Assembly: GCF_009834545.1 (NCBI RefSeq)
Contig: NZ_CP019427.1
Coordinates: 5,217,501 to 5,281,500 of the forward strand
Direction of reading: 5' to 3'
DNA from: Pseudomonas sp. S04
GTDB lineage: Bacteria; Pseudomonadota; Gammaproteobacteria; Pseudomonadales; Pseudomonadaceae
DNA length: 64,000 bases
Shown here: positions 20,221-30,119 of the stretch, in pieces
Position numbering within the stretch: position 1 is the first letter of the stretch
Layout of the letters: each line of letters opens with the position of its first letter
Position numbers and translations under genes: made by a program
Notes under the pieces: model-generated
Told to the model about the DNA's origin: nothing
Seen by the model: the letters and a program-made list of their open reading frames with translations, nothing else
Databases searched by the model: none

Positions 20221-20664
20221 ATGCCCACCCAAGCAAAGCAACAGGCAAATCAGTCGATCAGCGGCTTCGAACCCTACGTTGAGTCCAAGGGCGAGGAGTA
20301 CATGGGCAAGCCCATGCGCGCTCACTTCACCAAGATCCTGAACAAGTGGAAACAGGACTTGATGCAGGAAGTCGACCGTACGGTTGACCACATGAAAGAC
20401 GAAGCGGCCAACTTCCCTGACCCGGCCGACCGTGCCAGCCAGGAAGAAGAATTCAGCCTCGAACTGCGCGCCCGCGACCGCGAGCGCAAGCTGATCAAGA
20501 AAATCGACAAGACCCTGCAACTGATCGAAGACGAAGAGTACGGTTGGTGCGAGTCGTGCGGCGTCGAAATCGGCATTCGCCGTCTCGAAGCACGTCCTAC
20601 TGCCGACATGTGCGTCGACTGCAAGACCCTTGCGGAAATCAAGGAAAAGCAGGTCGGCAAGTAA
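20221..20664 (+). CDS. dksA: RNA polymerase-binding transcription factor DksA
   Basis: A 147-residue DksA of the classical zinc type. The N-terminal coiled coil (about residues 35-108) carries the DPADRASQEEEF tip with the functional aspartates, and a Cys4 zinc finger CESCG...CVDC (about 112-140) follows. DksA binds in the secondary channel of RNA polymerase and with ppGpp represses rRNA and tRNA promoters of the kind seen at 901-1183 and 56282-56309. A strong terminator follows. Confidence 0.97.
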   Translation: MPTQAKQQANQSISGFEPYVESKGEEYMGKPMRAHFTKILNKWKQDLMQEVDRTVDHMKDEAANFPDPADRASQEEEFSLELRARDRERKLIKKIDKTLQLIEDEEYGWCESCGVEIGIRRLEARPTADMCVDCKTLAEIKEKQVGK

Positions 20665-20679
20665 TCTCGACCTGAACGA

Positions 20680-20709
20680 AAAACGGAGCGTGCGAACGCT
20701 CCGTTTTTG
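20680..20709 (+). terminator. Intrinsic terminator of dksA
   Basis: AAAAACGGAGCGT-GCGA-ACGCTCCGTTTTT, a 9-bp stem with flanking A and T runs, about 15 nt after the dksA stop codon. It could act on both strands. Confidence 0.9.
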
Positions 20710-20713
20710 TTTC

Positions 20714-20734
20714 TGCCTTTTGCCTTTTGCCTTT
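20714..20734 (+). repeat. Three tandem copies of the heptamer TGCCTTT
   Basis: TGCCTTT is repeated three times exactly between the dksA terminator and the REP pair. It is short and non-coding. Confidence 0.8.
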
Positions 20735-20824
20735 TGTAGGAGTGAGCCTGCTCGCGATAGCGGTGGGTCGGTCAATATCGGTGTTGAATGTCACACCGCT
20801 ATCGCGAGCAGGCTCACTCCTACA
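20735..20824. repeat. REP element pair (BIME-like)
   Basis: Two perfect 31-nt inverted arms (20735-20765 and 20794-20824), each starting TGTAGGAGTGAGCCTGCTCG, separated by 28 nt. This is the Pseudomonas extragenic palindrome family whose core is GTAGGAGCGAGCTTGCTCGCGA. It sits between dksA and gluQ and would form a long hairpin in the mRNA. Confidence 0.92.
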
Positions 20825-20863
20825 GGTTGACCTGCGTATAGCCTGAAAAGTAGCTTCGTCTCC

Positions 20864-21760
20864 ATGACTGCCAAAACACCCCCCGACTACATCGGGCGCT
20901 TCGCCCCAACACCCAGTGGCCACCTGCACTTCGGCTCGCTGGTCGCCGCCCTGGCCTCCTACCTCGATGCCCGCTCGGTCGGTGGGCGCTGGCTGCTGCG
21001 CATGGAAGACCTTGACCCGCCCCGGGAAGAACCCGGCGCCCAGGCGGCGATTCTCAAGGCCCTGGAAAGCTACGGCTTTGAATGGGACGGCACGATGATT
21101 CGCCAGAGCGAACGGCACGCCGCCTACGCCCAGGTCCTCGATCAACTGTTCAACCACGGCCTGGCCTACGCCTGCACCTGCTCGCGCAAACAGCTGGAGC
21201 CCTATCACGGCATCTACCCGGGCCTGTGCCGCAACGCCGGCCACCCGAGTGAAAACGCGGCGATCCGCCTGCGTGTACCCGAGCTGGAATACCATTTTAA
21301 TGACCGTGTGCAAGGCGAATACCGCCAGCACCTGGGTCGCGAGGTCGGCGATTTTGTGATACGTCGCCGCGACGGGCTCTACGCCTATCAATTGGCCGTG
21401 GTGCTCGACGATGCCTGGCAAGGCATCACCGACATCGTGCGCGGTGCCGACCTGCTTGACTCCACCCCGCGCCAGTTGTACCTGCAGGAACTGCTCGGCT
21501 TGCGCCAACCGCGCTACCTGCACCTGCCCCTGATTACCCAACCCGATGGCAACAAGCTGGGCAAATCCTACCGTTCGCCTCCGCTGCGCGCAGACCAGGC
21601 CACGCCCTTGTTGCTGCGCGCATTGCGAGCCCTGGGGCAAACGCCGCCTGCCGACCTGGACGATGCGACGCCGGCCGAAGTGCTCAAGTGGGGCAGCATC
21701 TACTGGGACGCGACGCGGATCCCGCGCACGCCGAGCCTGCCCGAAGCGTTATTACGCTGA
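20864..21760 (+). CDS. gluQ: Glutamyl-Q tRNA(Asp) synthetase
   Basis: A 298-residue truncated glutamyl-tRNA synthetase paralogue without an anticodon-binding domain. It attaches glutamate to queuosine in tRNA-Asp. The HIGH-like motif is in FAPTPSGHLHFGSLVAAL (residues about 14-31), the zinc cysteines in YACTCSRKQL...GLCRNAGH, and the KMSKS-like loop is KLGKS. The gene pair dksA-gluQ is widely conserved in gamma-proteobacteria. Confidence 0.95.
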   Translation: MTAKTPPDYIGRFAPTPSGHLHFGSLVAALASYLDARSVGGRWLLRMEDLDPPREEPGAQAAILKALESYGFEWDGTMIRQSERHAAYAQVLDQLFNHGLAYACTCSRKQLEPYHGIYPGLCRNAGHPSENAAIRLRVPELEYHFNDRVQGEYRQHLGREVGDFVIRRRDGLYAYQLAVVLDDAWQGITDIVRGADLLDSTPRQLYLQELLGLRQPRYLHLPLITQPDGNKLGKSYRSPPLRADQATPLLLRALRALGQTPPADLDDATPAEVLKWGSIYWDATRIPRTPSLPEALLR

Positions 21761-21837
21761 CTAAGCTTGCAGGTTGGCGCCCATCCGTTACCATCGCCGC
21801 ACGTTTTCGGGCACGCACACAATAAAGAGAGGCCGGG

Positions 21838-22014
21838 ATGTACATCTATCGCTTGGTCCTGCTGCTGGTAGTGGGGATCTATCTGTTCTCCCCCGCCATC
21901 ATGGACTGGTGGATCGACGCCACTGGCGCCTGGTATCGCCCGTATCTGCTGTGGCTGATCCTGATCGTCGTGACCTTCATCCTGCAGAGCCAAAAAGATG
22001 CCGATGAGCTTTAG
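21838..22014 (+). CDS. cbrX: Small membrane protein upstream of cbrA (CbrX-like)
   Basis: A 58-residue protein, MYIYRLVLLLVVGIYLFSPA..., with two predicted membrane segments (about residues 4-22 and 36-52) joined by a short WWIDATGAWYRP loop. The ATG at 21838 follows the strong Shine-Dalgarno AAGAGAGG. The 3' end overlaps cbrA by 17 nt, so translation is probably coupled. I recall a small gene named cbrX at this position in P. putida; the symbol rests on position only. The function is unknown. Confidence 0.8.
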   Translation: MYIYRLVLLLVVGIYLFSPAIMDWWIDATGAWYRPYLLWLILIVVTFILQSQKDADEL

Positions 22015-24952
22015 CCTGACCCAGATGATCCTGATCAGCGCCGCCTACCTGGCGGTGCTGTTCGGCGTTGCCTGGATCAGCGAACGTGGAATGATCCCAC
22101 GGGCGATCATTCGCCACCCGCTGACCTACACCCTGTCGCTTGGGGTCTACGCCAGCGCCTGGGCGTTCTACGGCACGGTCGGCCTGGCCTATCAGTACGG
22201 CTATGGTTTCCTGTCCAGTTACCTGGGAGTGTCCGGCGCGTTCCTGCTGGCACCGGTGTTGCTGTACCCGATCCTGAAGATTACCCGCACCTATCAGTTG
22301 TCGTCCCTGGCCGACCTGTTTGCCTTTCGCTTTCGCAGTACCTGGGCCGGCGCGCTGACCACCATATTCATGCTGATCGGCGTGTTGCCGTTATTGGCCC
22401 TGCAGATCCAGGCCGTGGCCGACTCCATCGGCATCCTCACTCGCGAGCCGGTGCAGCATCGCGTGGCGCTGAGCTTCTGCGCGCTGATCACCCTGTTCAC
22501 GATTTTCTTTGGCTCGCGACACATTGCCACCCGGGAGAAACACGAGGGCCTGGTGTTCGCCATTGCCTTCGAGTCAGTGATCAAGCTGATCGCCATTGGT
22601 GGCGTCGGCCTGTACGCGCTGTACGGTGTGTTCGACGGTCCGCAACAGCTTGAGTTGTGGCTACTGCAGAACCAGACCGCCCTCGCCGCCCTGCACACGC
22701 CACTGCAGGAAGGTCCATGGCGCACGCTATTGCTGGTGTTCTTCGCCTCGGCGATCGTGATGCCGCACATGTACCACATGACCTTCACCGAAAACCTCAA
22801 CCCGCGCTCCCTGGTCAGTGCCAGTTGGGGCCTGCCGCTGTTCCTGCTGTTGATGAGCCTGGCCGTGCCACTGATTCTCTGGGCCGGGCTGAAACTGGGC
22901 GCCACCACCAACCCGGAGTACTTCACCCTCGGGATCGGCATTGCCGCCAACAGCAAGGCCCTGGCCCTGCTGGCCTATGTCGGCGGGCTCTCCGCTGCCA
23001 GCGGCCTGATCATCGTCACCACCCTGGCGCTGTCCGGGATGGCCTTGAACCACCTGGTGCTGCCGCTGTACCAGCCGCCCGCCGAAGGCAACATCTACCG
23101 CTGGCTGAAATGGACCCGCCGCGCGCTGATCGTCGCGATCATCATGGCCGGTTATGGCTTCTACCTGCTGCTGGGCGCCGAGCAGGACCTGGCCAACCTG
23201 GGCATCGTGGCCTTTGTCGCCACCTTGCAGTTCCTGCCGGGCGTGTTGTCGGTGCTGTACTGGCCGACCGCCAACCGACGCGGCTTCATCGCCGGGTTGC
23301 TGGCAGGCATCCTGGTCTGGCTGGTGACCATGCTGCTGCCGTTGGTAGGCAATCTGCAGGGGTTCTATATCCCGCTGCTGAACATGATCTACGTGCTCGA
23401 CGACACCAGTTGGCACATGGCGGCCATCGCCTCGCTGGCGGCCAACGTGCTGATGTTCACCCTGATCTCGCTGTTCACCAATGCCAGCACCGAGGAAGCC
23501 AGCGCTGCCGAAGCCTGCGCCGTGGACAACGTGCGGCGCCCGCAACGACGCGAGCTGCATGCCGCCTCGCCCCAGGAATTCGCCACCCAACTGGCCAAGC
23601 CACTGGGTGCCAAGGCCGCGCAAAAGGAAGTCGAGCAAGCCCTGCGCGATCTGTACCTGCCGTTCGATGAACGTCGGCCCTATGCCCTGCGCCGCCTGCG
23701 CGACCGCATCGAGGCCAACCTCTCCGGCCTGATGGGCCCCAGCGTGGCGCAAGACATGGTCGAGACCTTCCTGCCCTACAAGGCCGGCGGCGAAAACTAT
23801 GTCACCGAAGACATTCACTTCATCGAAAGCCGGCTCGAGGACTATCACTCGCGCCTCACCGGCCTTGCCGCCGAACTCGACGCCCTGCGCCGCTACCACC
23901 GCCAGACCCTGCAAGAATTGCCGATGGGCGTCTGTTCGCTGGCCAAGGACCAGGAAATCCTCATGTGGAACAAAGCCATGGAAGAGCTGACGGGCATTGC
24001 CGCGCAGCGCGTGGTGGGTTCACGCCTGAGCACCCTGGGCGAGCCGTGGAAGGAACTGCTGCAAGGTTTCATCAACCTGCCTGACGAACACTTGCACAAA
24101 CAACACCTGGCCCTCGACGGCCAGACCCGCTGGCTGAACCTGCACAAGGCGGCCATCGACGAACCGCTGGCGCCGGGTAACAGTGGCCTGGTGTTGCTGG
24201 TCGAGGACCTGACCGAAACCCAGATGCTCGAAGACAAACTGGTGCACTCCGAACGCCTGGCGAGCATCGGTCGCCTGGCGGCCGGCGTGGCCCACGAAAT
24301 TGGCAACCCGATCACCGGCATCGCCTGCCTGGCGCAGAACCTGCGCGAAGAGCGGGAAGAAGATGGCGAACTGACCGAAATCAGCGGACAGATTCTCGAG
24401 CAGACCAAGCGGGTGTCACGCATCGTGCAGTCGCTGATGAGCTTTGCCCACGCCGGCAGCCACCAGCACAATGACGAGCCGGTGTGCCTGGCCGAGGTGG
24501 CGCAGGATGCCATTGGTCTGCTGGCGCTGAACCGACGCAACTTCGAAGTGCAGTTCTTCAACCTGTGCGATCCCGAGCACTGGGTCGTGGGTGACCCACA
24601 GCGGCTCGCCCAGGTCCTGATCAACCTGCTGTCCAACGCCCGCGATGCAACACCGGCCGGCAGTGCGGTGCGGGTAAAAAGCGAAGCCAGCGAACACACG
24701 GTCGACCTGATCGTGGAAGACGAAGGCAGTGGCATCCCGGCGAACATCAAGGACCGCTTGTTCGAACCTTTCTTTACCACCAAGGATCCTGGCGAAGGCA
24801 CCGGTCTGGGCCTTGCACTGGTCTATTCCATCGTTGAAGAGCATTATGGACAAATCACCATCGACAGCCCGGCTGACATCCAAAGCCAACGCGGCACCCG
24901 TATCCGGGTGACCTTACCGCGTCATGTCGAAGCGACGTCCGCTGTGAACTGA
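21998..24952 (+). CDS. cbrA: CbrA, transporter-fused sensor histidine kinase
   Basis: A 984-residue two-part protein. The first about 510 residues form a 12-13 helix sodium/solute symporter-like (SLC5) module known for histidine transport. A STAC-like linker, a PAS domain (about 640-745), the HisKA H-box with H766 in [11 protein letters not shown], and an HATPase domain ([27 protein letters not shown]) follow. It phosphorylates CbrB and controls the carbon/nitrogen balance. The ATG at 21998 lies inside cbrX; the ATG at 22004 is an equally plausible start. Confidence 0.96.
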   Translation: MPMSFSLTQMILISAAYLAVLFGVAWISERGMIPRAIIRHPLTYTLSLGVYASAWAFYGTVGLAYQYGYGFLSSYLGVSGAFLLAPVLLYPILKITRTYQLSSLADLFAFRFRSTWAGALTTIFMLIGVLPLLALQIQAVADSIGILTREPVQHRVALSFCALITLFTIFFGSRHIATREKHEGLVFAIAFESVIKLIAIGGVGLYALYGVFDGPQQLELWLLQNQTALAALHTPLQEGPWRTLLLVFFASAIVMPHMYHMTFTENLNPRSLVSASWGLPLFLLLMSLAVPLILWAGLKLGATTNPEYFTLGIGIAANSKALALLAYVGGLSAASGLIIVTTLALSGMALNHLVLPLYQPPAEGNIYRWLKWTRRALIVAIIMAGYGFYLLLGAEQDLANLGIVAFVATLQFLPGVLSVLYWPTANRRGFIAGLLAGILVWLVTMLLPLVGNLQGFYIPLLNMIYVLDDTSWHMAAIASLAANVLMFTLISLFTNASTEEASAAEACAVDNVRRPQRRELHAASPQEFATQLAKPLGAKAAQKEVEQALRDLYLPFDERRPYALRRLRDRIEANLSGLMGPSVAQDMVETFLPYKAGGENYVTEDIHFIESRLEDYHSRLTGLAAELDALRRYHRQTLQELPMGVCSLAKDQEILMWNKAMEELTGIAAQRVVGSRLSTLGEPWKELLQGFINLPDEHLHKQHLALDGQTRWLNLHKAAIDEPLAPGNSGLVLLVEDLTETQMLEDKLVHSERLASIGRLAAGVAHEIGNPITGIACLAQNLREEREEDGELTEISGQILEQTKRVSRIVQSLMSFAHAGSHQHNDEPVCLAEVAQDAIGLLALNRRNFEVQFFNLCDPEHWVVGDPQRLAQVLINLLSNARDATPAGSAVRVKSEASEHTVDLIVEDEGSGIPANIKDRLFEPFFTTKDPGEGTGLGLALVYSIVEEHYGQITIDSPADIQSQRGTRIRVTLPRHVEATSAVN

Positions 24953-24974
24953 GACCGTCGAGAGAATCGAATCA

Positions 24975-26411
24975 ATGCCGCACATTTTGATCGTCGAAGA
25001 CGAAACCATTATCCGCTCCGCCTTGCGCCGCCTGCTGGAACGTAACCAGTACCAGGTCAGCGAAGCCGGTTCAGTGCAGGAAGCACAAGAACGCTTCAGC
25101 ATTCCCACGTTCGACCTGATTGTCAGCGACCTGCGCCTGCCCGGCGCTCCGGGGACTGAACTGATCAAGCTCGGCCAGGGCACGCCGGTGCTGATCATGA
25201 CCAGCTACGCCAGCCTGCGCTCGGCGGTGGACTCGATGAAGATGGGCGCGGTGGACTACATCGCCAAGCCTTTCGACCACGACGAAATGCTCCAGGCCGT
25301 CGCACGCATCCTGCGTGACCGACAGACGGCACAGAGCACCGCCAATGAGCGACCGGCCGGCAAGGTCGCCAATGGCAGCGACAAGCCAGGGCTCGACAAC
25401 AGCAACGGCGAGATCGGCATCATCGGCTCCTGCCCACCGATGCAGGACCTCTACAGCAAGATCCGCAAAGTCGCGCCAACCGATTCCAATGTGCTGATCC
25501 AGGGTGAGTCCGGGACCGGCAAGGAGCTGGTGGCCCGCGCCCTGCACAACCTGTCCAAGCGTGCGAAGGCGCCGATGATCTCGGTGAACTGCGCGGCCAT
25601 TCCGGAAAGCCTGATCGAGTCCGAACTGTTCGGTCACGAGAAAGGCGCCTTTACCGGTGCCAGCGCCGGACGTGCCGGCCTGGTGGAAGCGGCGGACGGC
25701 GGGACCCTGTTCCTCGACGAGATCGGCGAACTGCCACTGGAAGCCCAGGCGCGCCTGCTGCGCGTATTGCAGGAAGGCGAGATCCGTCGTGTCGGCTCGG
25801 TGCAGTCGCAAAAAGTCGACGTGCGCCTGATCGCGGCCACTCACCGCGACCTCAAGAGCCTGGCGAAAATCGGCCAGTTCCGTGAAGACCTGTTTTACCG
25901 CCTCCACGTGATCGCCCTGAAACTGCCGGCATTGCGCGAACGCGGTGCCGACGTCAACGAAATCGCCAATGCCTTCCTTGCACGCCAGAGTGCGCGGGTC
26001 AATCGTACCGACCTGAAGTTCGCCCCTGACGCCGAGCAGGCGATTCGTCATTACAGCTGGCCGGGCAACGTGCGCGAACTGGAAAACGCCGTCGAGCGTG
26101 CCGTGATCCTGTGCGAGAGCCCGGAAATCTCTGCCGAGCTGCTGGGCATCGACATCGAGCTCAGTGACCTGGAAGAAGACGAATTCATTGGTCTGGCACC
26201 GCATCAGGGCAGCACCAGCAACGCCAGCCACGAACCGACCGAAGACCTGTCCCTGGAAGACTACTTCCAGCACTTCGTCCTCGAACACCAGGACCACATG
26301 ACGGAAACCGAACTGGCCCGCAAACTTGGGGTCAGCCGTAAATGCCTGTGGGAACGCCGCCAACGCCTGGGCATCCCGCGGCGCAAGACCGGGGTAACCA
26401 GCGAGGGCTGA
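24975..26411 (+). CDS. cbrB: CbrB, sigma-54-dependent response regulator
   Basis: A 478-residue NtrC-type activator. The receiver has the phosphoacceptor D52 ([10 protein letters not shown]). The AAA+ domain has GESGTGKE, the sigma-54 contact loop GAFTGA and Walker [11 protein letters not shown]. The C-terminal Fis-type helix-turn-helix ends in [20 protein letters not shown]. It activates crcZ from the sigma-54 promoter immediately downstream, so relieving Hfq/Crc catabolite repression, and activates amino-acid catabolic genes. It follows cbrA by 22 nt. Confidence 0.97.
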   Translation: MPHILIVEDETIIRSALRRLLERNQYQVSEAGSVQEAQERFSIPTFDLIVSDLRLPGAPGTELIKLGQGTPVLIMTSYASLRSAVDSMKMGAVDYIAKPFDHDEMLQAVARILRDRQTAQSTANERPAGKVANGSDKPGLDNSNGEIGIIGSCPPMQDLYSKIRKVAPTDSNVLIQGESGTGKELVARALHNLSKRAKAPMISVNCAAIPESLIESELFGHEKGAFTGASAGRAGLVEAADGGTLFLDEIGELPLEAQARLLRVLQEGEIRRVGSVQSQKVDVRLIAATHRDLKSLAKIGQFREDLFYRLHVIALKLPALRERGADVNEIANAFLARQSARVNRTDLKFAPDAEQAIRHYSWPGNVRELENAVERAVILCESPEISAELLGIDIELSDLEEDEFIGLAPHQGSTSNASHEPTEDLSLEDYFQHFVLEHQDHMTETELARKLGVSRKCLWERRQRLGIPRRKTGVTSEG

Positions 26412-26413
26412 AC

Positions 26414-26438
26414 GTTACCTGTCGACTGTGCAGGTAAC
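26414..26438. promoter_or_regulatory. Palindrome 1, candidate CbrB site
   Basis: GTTACCTG-N9-CAGGTAAC, a perfect 8-bp palindrome beginning 2 nt after the cbrB stop codon and about 170 nt upstream of the crcZ start point. It shares the GTTAC/GTAAC half-site with the next palindrome. CbrB is known to act on crcZ from upstream sites; the assignment is inferred from the repeats. Confidence 0.65.
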
Positions 26439-26458
26439 AGCTGAAAATGTGAAAAAAC

Positions 26459-26483
26459 TGTTACCGCAGCTTTTTCCGTAACA
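26459..26483. promoter_or_regulatory. Palindrome 2, candidate CbrB site
   Basis: TGTTAC-N13-GTAACA, exact 6-bp arms. It lies about 100 nt upstream of the sigma-54 promoter, the usual distance for an NtrC-type enhancer. A further GGTAAC half-site is at 26499-26504. Confidence 0.7.
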
Positions 26484-26522
26484 AAAGCCGGGGCTTAAGG
26501 TAACGAAGCCCCGGCTTTTTTT
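26484..26522 (+). terminator. Intrinsic terminator of cbrB
   Basis: AAAGCCGGGGCTT and its complement AAGCCCCGGCTTT flank a short loop and are followed by a run of T. The loop holds a third GGTAAC half-site (26499-26504) like those in the CbrB-type palindromes upstream. Confidence 0.9.
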
Positions 26523-26581
26523 CGCCTCGAATAAAGCCCTCTGCCTGGCTAACCCCTTGTTTTACTGGGGATCGCAAAAGT

Positions 26582-26596
26582 TGGCACGGCTTCTGC
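26582..26596 (+). promoter_or_regulatory. Sigma-54 promoter of crcZ
   Basis: TGGCACGGCTTCTGC has the invariant GG (26583-26584) and GC (26595-26596) with exactly 10 nt between them and matches the TGGCAC-N5-TTGC consensus closely. The start point is predicted near 26607. Confidence 0.92.
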
Positions 26597-26606
26597 TATA
26601 TGTTTG

Positions 26607-26980
26607 GTACAAGAACAATAACAAGCAATGCACAAGACAATAAAAATAAGACGAATCGACTCACGCACAATAAAAACAAGACGGCGAGAGGCGTAGCTAA
26701 CTGATTCTTTTGGAGAGGCGTTGTATTTGGGGCTTGCCCCACAACCAGGCCGAGAACAACAAAAACTGCCCTAAGGCAGAGCCTGAACTGGTTGGATCGA
26801 TAGATCATTGCAACACAGCGATCAAAGCAATCCGTTTGCTCTTGGCTCCCGATTGGGAGGGTCATGCAGGGAAAACCTCATGACGTGGGCGCGACACAAA
26901 AACAAGAAGCCCAAAACCCATAATAAAAATAGAGCACGCAACTACTTCTTGGGGAGCTTCGGCTCCCCTTGTAGTTTCTG
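26607..26980 (+). ncRNA. crcZ: CrcZ small RNA, Hfq/Crc decoy
   Basis: A transcript of about 375 nt from the sigma-54 start to a terminator. It holds six A-rich Hfq/Crc (CA-type, AANAANAA) tracts, near 26611-26624, 26637-26650, 26667-26680, 26753-26765, 26894-26908 and 26922-26934. No protein-coding signal is seen. CrcZ titrates Hfq/Crc away from catabolic mRNAs when preferred carbon is exhausted. The position between cbrB and pcnB matches other pseudomonads. Confidence 0.93.
26951..26976 (+). terminator. Terminator of crcZ
   Basis: GGGGAGC-TTCG-GCTCCCC hairpin (26951-26968, with the TTCG tetraloop sharing its ends with the stem) followed by a weak T-rich tail (TTGTAGTTT). The exact 3' end is approximate. 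Confidence 0.75.
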
Positions 26981-27176
26981 CCGTTTAGCCGACTGACACT
27001 GCACAATTCCCGCCTTCACGACGGCTTCGCCGGCGAACGCTGCTTCGCATGGCTCGACAGCTGCTACAGAGAACCGCGCAGCTTCCTACACCATCCCTCG
27101 ACTAAATGCTAGAATCCCGGCCCATCATGCGGTCATTCTTGGTTATGGCCGAACATTCCTTCAAACAGTGCATCCC

Positions 27177-28580
27177 ATGCTGAAGAAGCTGTTCCAGTCA
27201 TTCCGTTCTCCCAAGCGTCATACGCAACACATTCGCAGCACGCCTGAAGTGCTCAACAGCGGCCAACATTCGCTGCAAAAGGGCCAATTCAGCCGTTACG
27301 CAGTGAATATCGTCGAGCGCCTGCAGAACGCCGGTTACCAGGCTTACCTGGTCGGTGGCTGTGTGCGTGACATGTTGCTTGGCATCACGCCCAAAGATTT
27401 CGACGTCGCCACCAGTGCCACACCAGAACAGGTTCGCGCCGAGTTTCGTAACGCGCGCATCATTGGCCGTCGCTTCAAGTTGGTGCACATCCACTTTGGC
27501 CGCGAAATCATCGAAGTGGCGACCTTCCGCGCCAATCACCCGCAAAACGACGAAGAGGAAGACAGCAACCAGTCCTCGCGTAACGAAAGCGGGCGCATTT
27601 TGCGCGACAACGTCTACGGCACCCTGGAAGAAGACGCGCAACGTCGCGACTTCACCATCAATGCCCTGTACTACGATCCGGTCAGTGAGCGCATCCTCGA
27701 CTACGCCAACGGCGTACACGATATTCGCAACCACCTGATCCGCCTGATCGGCGACCCGACCCAGCGCTACCAGGAAGACCCGGTACGCATGCTGCGAGCG
27801 GTGCGTTTTGCCGCCAAGCTGAACTTCGGTATCGAGAAGCACACGGCCGCACCGATCCGCGACCTGGCCCCCATGCTGCGGGAAATCCCGTCGGCACGCC
27901 TGTTCGAAGAAGTGTTGAAGCTGTTCCTCTCGGGGCATGCCGCTGACACCTTTGAAATGCTGGTCGACCTGCAATTGTTCGATCCATTGTTCCCGGCCAG
28001 CGCCGATGCACTGGAGCACAACCCGACCTACACCCACACCCTGATCAGTGAAGCGCTGATCAACACCGACCTGCGGATCAAGCAGAACAAGCCGGTGACC
28101 CCAGCCTTCCTGTTCGCCGCCCTGCTGTGGCCCGCGCTGCCGGCCCGGGTCCTGCGCTTGCAGGACCGTGGCATGCCGCCGATCCCGGCCATGCAGGAAG
28201 CCGCTCACGAACTGATCGCCGAGCAGTGCCAACGGATTGCCATTCCCAAACGTTTCACCATGCCGATCCGCGAGATCTGGGACATGCAGGAACGCCTGCC
28301 CCGTCGCAGCGGCAAACGCGCCGACCTGCTGCTGGACAACCCACGCTTCCGTGCCGGCTACGACTTCCTGCTGCTGCGCGAAAGCGCCGGCGAACAGACC
28401 AACGGCCTGGGCGAATGGTGGACGGACTATCAGGACGCCAACGACAGCGAACGCCGCGATATGATTCGCGACCTCAGCGGCAAGGATGAAAGTGCCGGCG
28501 CAGCCCCACGCAAACGTCGCCGCACCGGTGGTGCCAAGCGCAAACGTGCCGCTGACGGCACGAGCGCTTCAGGCGAGTAA
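27177..28580 (+). CDS. pcnB: Poly(A) polymerase I
   Basis: A 467-residue class II nucleotidyltransferase that adds 3' poly(A) tails which promote RNA decay. The catalytic motif LVGGCVRDMLLGITPKDFDV lies at about residues 57-76, followed by the RNA-binding RRF/ARAT region and a very basic C-terminal tail (RKRRRTGGAKRKRAAD). The ATG at 27177 (MLKKLFQSF) was chosen; an in-frame GTG at 27168 would add three residues, and neither has a clear Shine-Dalgarno. It is followed by folK after 4 nt. Confidence 0.93.
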   Translation: MLKKLFQSFRSPKRHTQHIRSTPEVLNSGQHSLQKGQFSRYAVNIVERLQNAGYQAYLVGGCVRDMLLGITPKDFDVATSATPEQVRAEFRNARIIGRRFKLVHIHFGREIIEVATFRANHPQNDEEEDSNQSSRNESGRILRDNVYGTLEEDAQRRDFTINALYYDPVSERILDYANGVHDIRNHLIRLIGDPTQRYQEDPVRMLRAVRFAAKLNFGIEKHTAAPIRDLAPMLREIPSARLFEEVLKLFLSGHAADTFEMLVDLQLFDPLFPASADALEHNPTYTHTLISEALINTDLRIKQNKPVTPAFLFAALLWPALPARVLRLQDRGMPPIPAMQEAAHELIAEQCQRIAIPKRFTMPIREIWDMQERLPRRSGKRADLLLDNPRFRAGYDFLLLRESAGEQTNGLGEWWTDYQDANDSERRDMIRDLSGKDESAGAAPRKRRRTGGAKRKRAADGTSASGE

Positions 28581-28584
28581 GTCG

Positions 28585-29073
28585 ATGGAACGCATCTACA
28601 TCGGCATGGGCAGCAACCTCGCGGCCCCGCAAGAGCAACTGCGCAACGCTGTACAGGCGTTGACGCAGTTGCCCAAGACTCAACTGACTGGGGTCTCGGC
28701 CTTCTATCAAAGCGACTCCCTGCTGCCAGGCCAGCCTCGCTACACCAACGCCGTAGCGGCGCTGGAGAGTGCCCTCGCGCCCCTCGAGCTGCTCGATGCG
28801 CTGCAAGCCATCGAAAACCAGCAAGGCCGCGAACGCCTTGAGCGCTGGGGCCCGCGCACCCTCGACCTGGACATCCTGCTGTTCGGCGACCGCCTCATCG
28901 ACGAGCCACGCCTCAAGGTCCCCCACTACCAGATGCAGGAACGGGCCTTTGTGCTCTACCCCCTGGCTGAGCTGGCCCCCGCCCAACTGGAACTGGCGGA
29001 CGGCCGTCGCTTGAGCGACCTGCTGGCAGCCTGCCCGTTTGTCGGCCTGGATCGCCTGGCCACCGGCGATTAA
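28585..29073 (+). CDS. folK: 2-amino-4-hydroxy-6-hydroxymethyldihydropteridine pyrophosphokinase
   Basis: A 162-residue HPPK that transfers pyrophosphate from ATP to the pterin in folate synthesis. It has the family N-terminus YIGMGSNLAAPQEQLRNAV and the signature RWGPRTLDLDILLFGD with the two Mg-binding aspartates. The ATG at 28585 is 4 nt after pcnB, the same operon order as in E. coli and other pseudomonads. Confidence 0.96.
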   Translation: MERIYIGMGSNLAAPQEQLRNAVQALTQLPKTQLTGVSAFYQSDSLLPGQPRYTNAVAALESALAPLELLDALQAIENQQGRERLERWGPRTLDLDILLFGDRLIDEPRLKVPHYQMQERAFVLYPLAELAPAQLELADGRRLSDLLAACPFVGLDRLATGD

Positions 29074-29318
29074 TCCTACAGAGCGCACCGCACTCTGCTG
29101 AATCGCATCAGTAACGCCGGTAACACCCAGGCGGTAACACATCCAATTGACTTCCCGAGTTCTCATCACGACTATAGGCGTCCCGCTGCCGCCAACCCGG
29201 CACCAAGGGCGCAATCCAGGCTTTTCAAGCACGACAAAAGACCGTGCGCCTGAGTCCATGAAGAATCACGCGCGTTACTCGCAGTAGTTTTCCAAGCGCC
29301 TGAACGAGGATCCTTTTC

Positions 29319-30119
29319 ATGCCAGCTATTACTCTCACCACCCTGCAGTCCCTGAAGCAGAAAGGTGAAAAGATCACCATGCTGACCTGCTACGACGCTA
29401 CTTTTGCCCACGCCTGCAATGAGGCCGGTGTTGAAGTGTTACTGGTGGGCGACTCCCTTGGTATGGTGTTGCAAGGCCATGACAGCACCCTACCCGTCAC
29501 GACGGCCGAGATGGCGTACCACGTGGCCTGCGTCAAGCGCGGCAACACTGACGCACTGATCCTCGCCGACCTGCCGTTCATGGCCAATGCGACGACCGAG
29601 CAAACCATGATCAACAGCGCCCAGCTGATGCAGGCCGGCGCGCACATGGTCAAGGTCGAAGGTGCACTGTGGCTGGCCGATTCGATTCGCTTGCTGGCCG
29701 AGCGCGGGGTTCCGGTGTGCGCGCACATGGGCCTGACACCGCAGGCGGTGAACATCCTGGGCGGCTATAAGGTCCAGGGTCGCAACGAGAACCAGGCACG
29801 GCAGATGCGTGCCGACGCCATTGCCCTGGAACAGGCCGGTGTCTCGATGCTGTTGCTCGAATGTGTGCCAAGCGAACTGGCCCTGGAAATCTCCCAGGCG
29901 GTGAAGATCCCGGTGATCGGCATCGGTGCCGGCAGCGGTACCGACGGTCAGGTGTTGGTGCTGCACGACATGCTCGGCCTGTCGCTGACCGGCCGTGCGC
30001 CCAAGTTCGTGAAGAACTTCATGGCCGGCCAAGAGAGCATCCAGGCGGCCCTCAGCGCTTACGTCACGCAAGTCAAAGCCGTGACCTTCCCGGGTGCTGA
30101 ACACGGATTTTCTGCATGA
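29319..30119 (+). CDS. panB: 3-methyl-2-oxobutanoate hydroxymethyltransferase
   Basis: A 266-residue TIM-barrel enzyme that makes ketopantoate from 2-oxoisovalerate and methylene-THF, the first step of pantothenate synthesis. Motifs are [10 protein letters not shown], the metal-binding [20 protein letters not shown] and the catalytic [12 protein letters not shown] strong GAGGATCC-type Shine-Dalgarno precedes the ATG at 29319. The stop overlaps the panC start (ATGA). Confidence 0.96.
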   Translation: MPAITLTTLQSLKQKGEKITMLTCYDATFAHACNEAGVEVLLVGDSLGMVLQGHDSTLPVTTAEMAYHVACVKRGNTDALILADLPFMANATTEQTMINSAQLMQAGAHMVKVEGALWLADSIRLLAERGVPVCAHMGLTPQAVNILGGYKVQGRNENQARQMRADAIALEQAGVSMLLLECVPSELALEISQAVKIPVIGIGAGSGTDGQVLVLHDMLGLSLTGRAPKFVKNFMAGQESIQAALSAYVTQVKAVTFPGAEHGFSA

